DNA from: Stenotrophomonas sp.
GTDB lineage: Bacteria > Pseudomonadota > Gammaproteobacteria > Xanthomonadales > Xanthomonadaceae
Assembly: GCA_003510825.1 (NCBI GenBank)
Contig: DOKO01000170.1
Span: 1 to 7,565 of the forward strand
Length of the DNA stretch: 7,565 nucleotides
Direction: 5' to 3'
Under the pieces are notes generated by a model that saw only the letters and a list, made by a program, of their open reading frames with translations, made no database searches and was not told where the DNA came from. Of this stretch, positions 5,493-7,565 are shown piece after piece; the first letter of the stretch is position 1; each line of letters starts with the position of its first letter. Position numbers and translations under genes: made by a program.

Positions 5493-7373
5493 TTACCGCC
5501 CCAGTGCGCGGCGGATCTCTTCCAGCGCCCCGGGGTCATCCAGGGTCGACAGGTCGCCCGGGTCGCGCTGTTCTGCCAGCGCCTGCAGCGAACGCCGCAG
5601 CAGCTTGCCCGAGCGGGTCTTGGGCAGCGCGTTGACCACGTGCACATGCGCCGGCCGCGCCACCGCACCGAGCGAGGCGGTCACGGCCGCCATCATCTCG
5701 GCCACCACCGGTGCCGGATCCTCGCCGTTGAGTCCCTGCTTGAGGGTGACGAACACCAGCGGCACCTGCCCCTTCAGCTCGTCCTTGACCCCGATCACCG
5801 CCGCCTCGGCCACGCGCGGGTGGCCGGAAATGGCTTCCTCGATCTCGCGCGTGCCCAGGCGATGGCCGGCCACGTTGATCACATCGTCGGTGCGGCCAAG
5901 GATGAAGGTGTAGCCGTCGTCATCGCGGATGGCCCAGTCCAGCGAGCTGTAGAGCAGTTCCTTGAAGTGGCTGAAGTAGCTCTGCATGAAGCGCGCATCG
6001 TCGTTCCACACCGTGCTCATGCAGCCCGGCGGCAGCGGCGGGGTCACCACCAGCACGCCCTTCTGCCCAGCGGCGACTTCCTCGCCGGTGTTCTCGTCGA
6101 TCACCTTCATGCGATAGCCGAGATTGGGGAAACCCGGCGAGCCGAAGCGCACCGGCTTCATGTCCAGCCCCGGCAGCAGGGTCAGCGCCGGCCAGCCGGT
6201 TTCGGTCTGCCAGTAGTTGTCGATGATCGGCTTGCCCAGCGCCTCGCTGATCCAGTGCGCGGTGGGTTCATCCAGCGGCTCGCCGGCCAGGAACAGATAC
6301 TTCAGCGCGTCCAGGTCGTGGCGGTGGATGAAGTCGGCATCGTGCTTCTTCAGCACGCGGATGGCCGTGGGCGAGGAGAACATCGTGCGTACGTTGTACT
6401 GCTCGCACAGCGCCCACCAGATGCCCGGGTCCGGGTTGGTCGGCAGGCCTTCGTACAGCAGCGAGGTGCAGCCGCCGATCAACGGCCCGTACACGTTGTA
6501 GGAATGACCGACGGCCCAGCCCACGTCCGAGGTGGAGAACATCACCTGGCCAGGCTGGCAGTCGAACACGGTCTGCATCGACTGCGCCATGGCCACTGCA
6601 TAGCCACCGACATCGCGCTGCACGCCCTTGGGCTTGCCGGTGGTGCCGGAGGTGTAGAGCAGGTAGCTGGGTTCGCTGGATTCGAGCCATTTCACCGGCA
6701 CGTCCACCTCGCCCACCTGCGCACGCAGTTCGGCGTAGTCGACATCGCGCCCCTGCACGCGCGGCTCGGCCGGATCCAGCCCACGCGAGACGATCAGCAC
6801 GCGCGGCGGCGGGTTGGCCGCTTCGGCACAGGCCGCGTCGACCATGCCCTTGTACGGAATGACCTTGCCACCGCGCATGCCGGCATCGGCGGCGATCAGC
6901 AGCTTCGGCTTGGCATCGTCGATGCGCAGCGCCAGGTTGTGCGCAGCAAAGCCACCGAACACCACCGAGTGCACGGCGCCGATACGCGCGCAGGCCAGCA
7001 TGGCGAACACGGCTTCGGCCATGTTGGGCATGTAGATGACCACGCGATCGCCGTGGCCGACACCGAGGCGCTGCAGCACCGCGGCGAAGTCATTCACTTC
7101 GCGGTACAGCTGGCGATAGGTGATTTCGCGGGTGACGTTGGTTTCGGTGGAGACCGCGACCAGCGCGAGCTGGTCGGCGCGATCGACGAGGTGGCGGTCG
7201 ACGGCGTTGTAGCAGAGGTTGGTTTCGCCGCCGACATACCAGCGGCGGAACGGCGGGTTGCTGTAGTCCAGCACCTGCTTCGGCGGCACATGCCAGTAGA
7301 TGCGCTTGGCTTCCTCGCCCCAGAACGCCTCCGGCTCGTCGATCGAGCGGCGGTAGGTTTCCTCGTAGTTCAT
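5493..7373 (-). CDS. prpE: Propionate-CoA ligase (propionyl-CoA synthetase)
   Basis: This cytoplasmic enzyme makes propionyl-CoA from propionate, ATP and CoA through an adenylate. The 626 residues match E. coli PrpE (628). Acyl-adenylate enzyme motifs appear in order: YTSGTTGKPKG (240-250, phosphate-binding loop), YWQTETGW (387-394), FILGRTDDVINVAGHRLGTREIE (490-512) and PKTRSGK (584-590). Lys590 is the conserved catalytic lysine, which in related enzymes is switched off by acetylation. The C-terminus (EQRDPGDLSTLDDP) is typical of PrpE rather than acetyl-CoA synthetase. The ATG at 7373 is supported by GGGAGG 8 nt upstream and by the usual MNYEETYRRS beginning; the open frame reaches 7427 without a better start. 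No prpBCD methylcitrate genes are next to it in this window. The upstream region carries a palindrome that could bind an activator. Confidence 0.95.
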   Translation of the reverse strand: MNYEETYRRSIDEPEAFWGEEAKRIYWHVPPKQVLDYSNPPFRRWYVGGETNLCYNAVDRHLVDRADQLALVAVSTETNVTREITYRQLYREVNDFAAVLQRLGVGHGDRVVIYMPNMAEAVFAMLACARIGAVHSVVFGGFAAHNLALRIDDAKPKLLIAADAGMRGGKVIPYKGMVDAACAEAANPPPRVLIVSRGLDPAEPRVQGRDVDYAELRAQVGEVDVPVKWLESSEPSYLLYTSGTTGKPKGVQRDVGGYAVAMAQSMQTVFDCQPGQVMFSTSDVGWAVGHSYNVYGPLIGGCTSLLYEGLPTNPDPGIWWALCEQYNVRTMFSSPTAIRVLKKHDADFIHRHDLDALKYLFLAGEPLDEPTAHWISEALGKPIIDNYWQTETGWPALTLLPGLDMKPVRFGSPGFPNLGYRMKVIDENTGEEVAAGQKGVLVVTPPLPPGCMSTVWNDDARFMQSYFSHFKELLYSSLDWAIRDDDGYTFILGRTDDVINVAGHRLGTREIEEAISGHPRVAEAAVIGVKDELKGQVPLVFVTLKQGLNGEDPAPVVAEMMAAVTASLGAVARPAHVHVVNALPKTRSGKLLRRSLQALAEQRDPGDLSTLDDPGALEEIRRALGR

Positions 7374-7406
7374 GACGCAGCCCTCCCAGACAAAGTCATG
7401 CAATCG

Positions 7407-7412
7407 AGGATA
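7407..7412 (-). promoter_or_regulatory. Possible -10 box of prpE
   Basis: On the minus strand TATCCT lies 33 nt before the prpE start codon, which would place transcription start near 7400. No good -35 box is found 17 nt upstream; instead the palindrome at 7436-7451 falls near -43. A promoter without a -35 box but with an activator site there would be activator-dependent. Weak evidence. Confidence 0.3.
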
Positions 7413-7435
7413 GTCCGGCGGTGGCATGCGGGCCG

Positions 7436-7451
7436 CCCTACCTTGGTAGGG
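7436..7451. promoter_or_regulatory. 16-bp palindrome upstream of prpE (candidate activator site)
   Basis: CCCTACCTTGGTAGGG has 7-bp perfect arms around TT, and lies 63-78 bp before the prpE start codon. TACC/GGTA half-sites are the kind bound by LuxR/NarL-type response regulators. In gammaproteobacteria, acetyl-CoA synthetase genes are often controlled by the CrbS/CrbR system of that type. Linking it to this site is an inference. Confidence 0.45.
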
Positions 7452-7465
7452 GGTGGGGTGTGTTC

Positions 7466-7485
7466 TGCAGGGCTGCCGCCCTGCA
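7466..7485. repeat. 8-bp stem hairpin upstream of prpE
   Basis: TGCAGGGC (7466-7473) pairs exactly with GCCCTGCA (7478-7485) over a TGCC loop. It has no adjoining GTAG, so it is not a standard SMAG copy. For a gene upstream of prpE and on either strand it could act as a transcript-end hairpin. Confidence 0.45.
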
Positions 7486-7488
7486 CCT

Positions 7489-7506
7489 GCCGAAGCCGAA
7501 GCCGAA
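7489..7506. repeat. Hexanucleotide tandem repeat (GCCGAA x3)
   Basis: Three perfect copies of GCCGAA are followed by degenerate units (GCAACA, GCAGAA). The tract lies between genes, directly after the hairpin at 7466-7485. Copy number may vary between strains. The rest of the right end (7507-7565) shows no gene or further structure that I can support. Confidence 0.5.
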
Positions 7507-7565
7507 GCAACAGCAGAAGCGGGTTTCCTGAGAGTAGGCGGGGCGGGTCCGGTTGAGGGGGACGC

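Noticed and set aside
5493..7373. Acetyl-CoA synthetase (acs) as the identity of the ligase
   Set aside because: The GRTDDVINVAGHRLGTREIE stretch and the EQRDPGDLSTLDDP tail fit PrpE, and the N-terminus matches PrpE rather than Acs.
7374..7427. Longer prpE start 18 codons upstream
   Set aside because: The ATG at 7373 has a good ribosome site and gives the usual PrpE N-terminus and length.
5427..7556. Long plus-strand open reading frame of 709 codons
   Set aside because: It is antisense to prpE, which has complete motifs and full family length; the frame is open because of high GC and codon bias. Its protein is rich in His, Arg and Gln with no recognisable domain.

Overview
The window is GC-rich chromosomal DNA, most likely from a Xanthomonadaceae gammaproteobacterium and probably Stenotrophomonas. 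The main pointers are GTAG-headed palindromic repeats of the SMAG type (two complete, one cut by the left edge), a Clp/CRP-like site, and the gene families present. No phage, transposase, CRISPR array, tRNA or rRNA is visible. I do not see a clear new defence or mobile system. The less-explained parts are the regulatory DNA between genes and a two-gene unit made of an unrecognised protein and a SUFU-domain protein.

Layout. Bases 1-92 hold the end of a SMAG repeat and an 18-bp imperfect palindrome just before fadH. fadH (93-2123, +) encodes 2,4-dienoyl-CoA reductase. A 295-bp gap (2124-2418) carries a Clp-like site and four consecutive hairpins. It leads into a small exported SleB/CwlJ-type cell wall hydrolase (2419-2877, +). 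A beta-class glutathione S-transferase follows (2959-3570, +). A dyad repeat at 3581-3632 separates it from two genes on the minus strand: an unrecognised 167-aa protein (4759-5262) followed by a SUFU-domain protein (3653-4708). An inverted pair of SMAG repeats (5414-5483) lies between these and prpE (5493-7373, -), which encodes propionate-CoA ligase. The right end (7374-7565) is the prpE upstream region, with a 16-bp palindrome, a strong hairpin and a short GCCGAA tandem repeat.

How the genes relate. fadH and prpE both feed acyl-CoA metabolism: fadH lets polyunsaturated fatty acids enter beta-oxidation, and prpE activates propionate and possibly other short acids. They lie about 3.4 kb apart on opposite strands and are not an operon. 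The hydrolase and GST look like separate housekeeping or stress genes. The 167-aa and SUFU genes, 50 nt apart on the same strand, are likely co-transcribed. SUFU domains are known in bacteria as immunity proteins of polymorphic toxins, but no toxin gene is present here.
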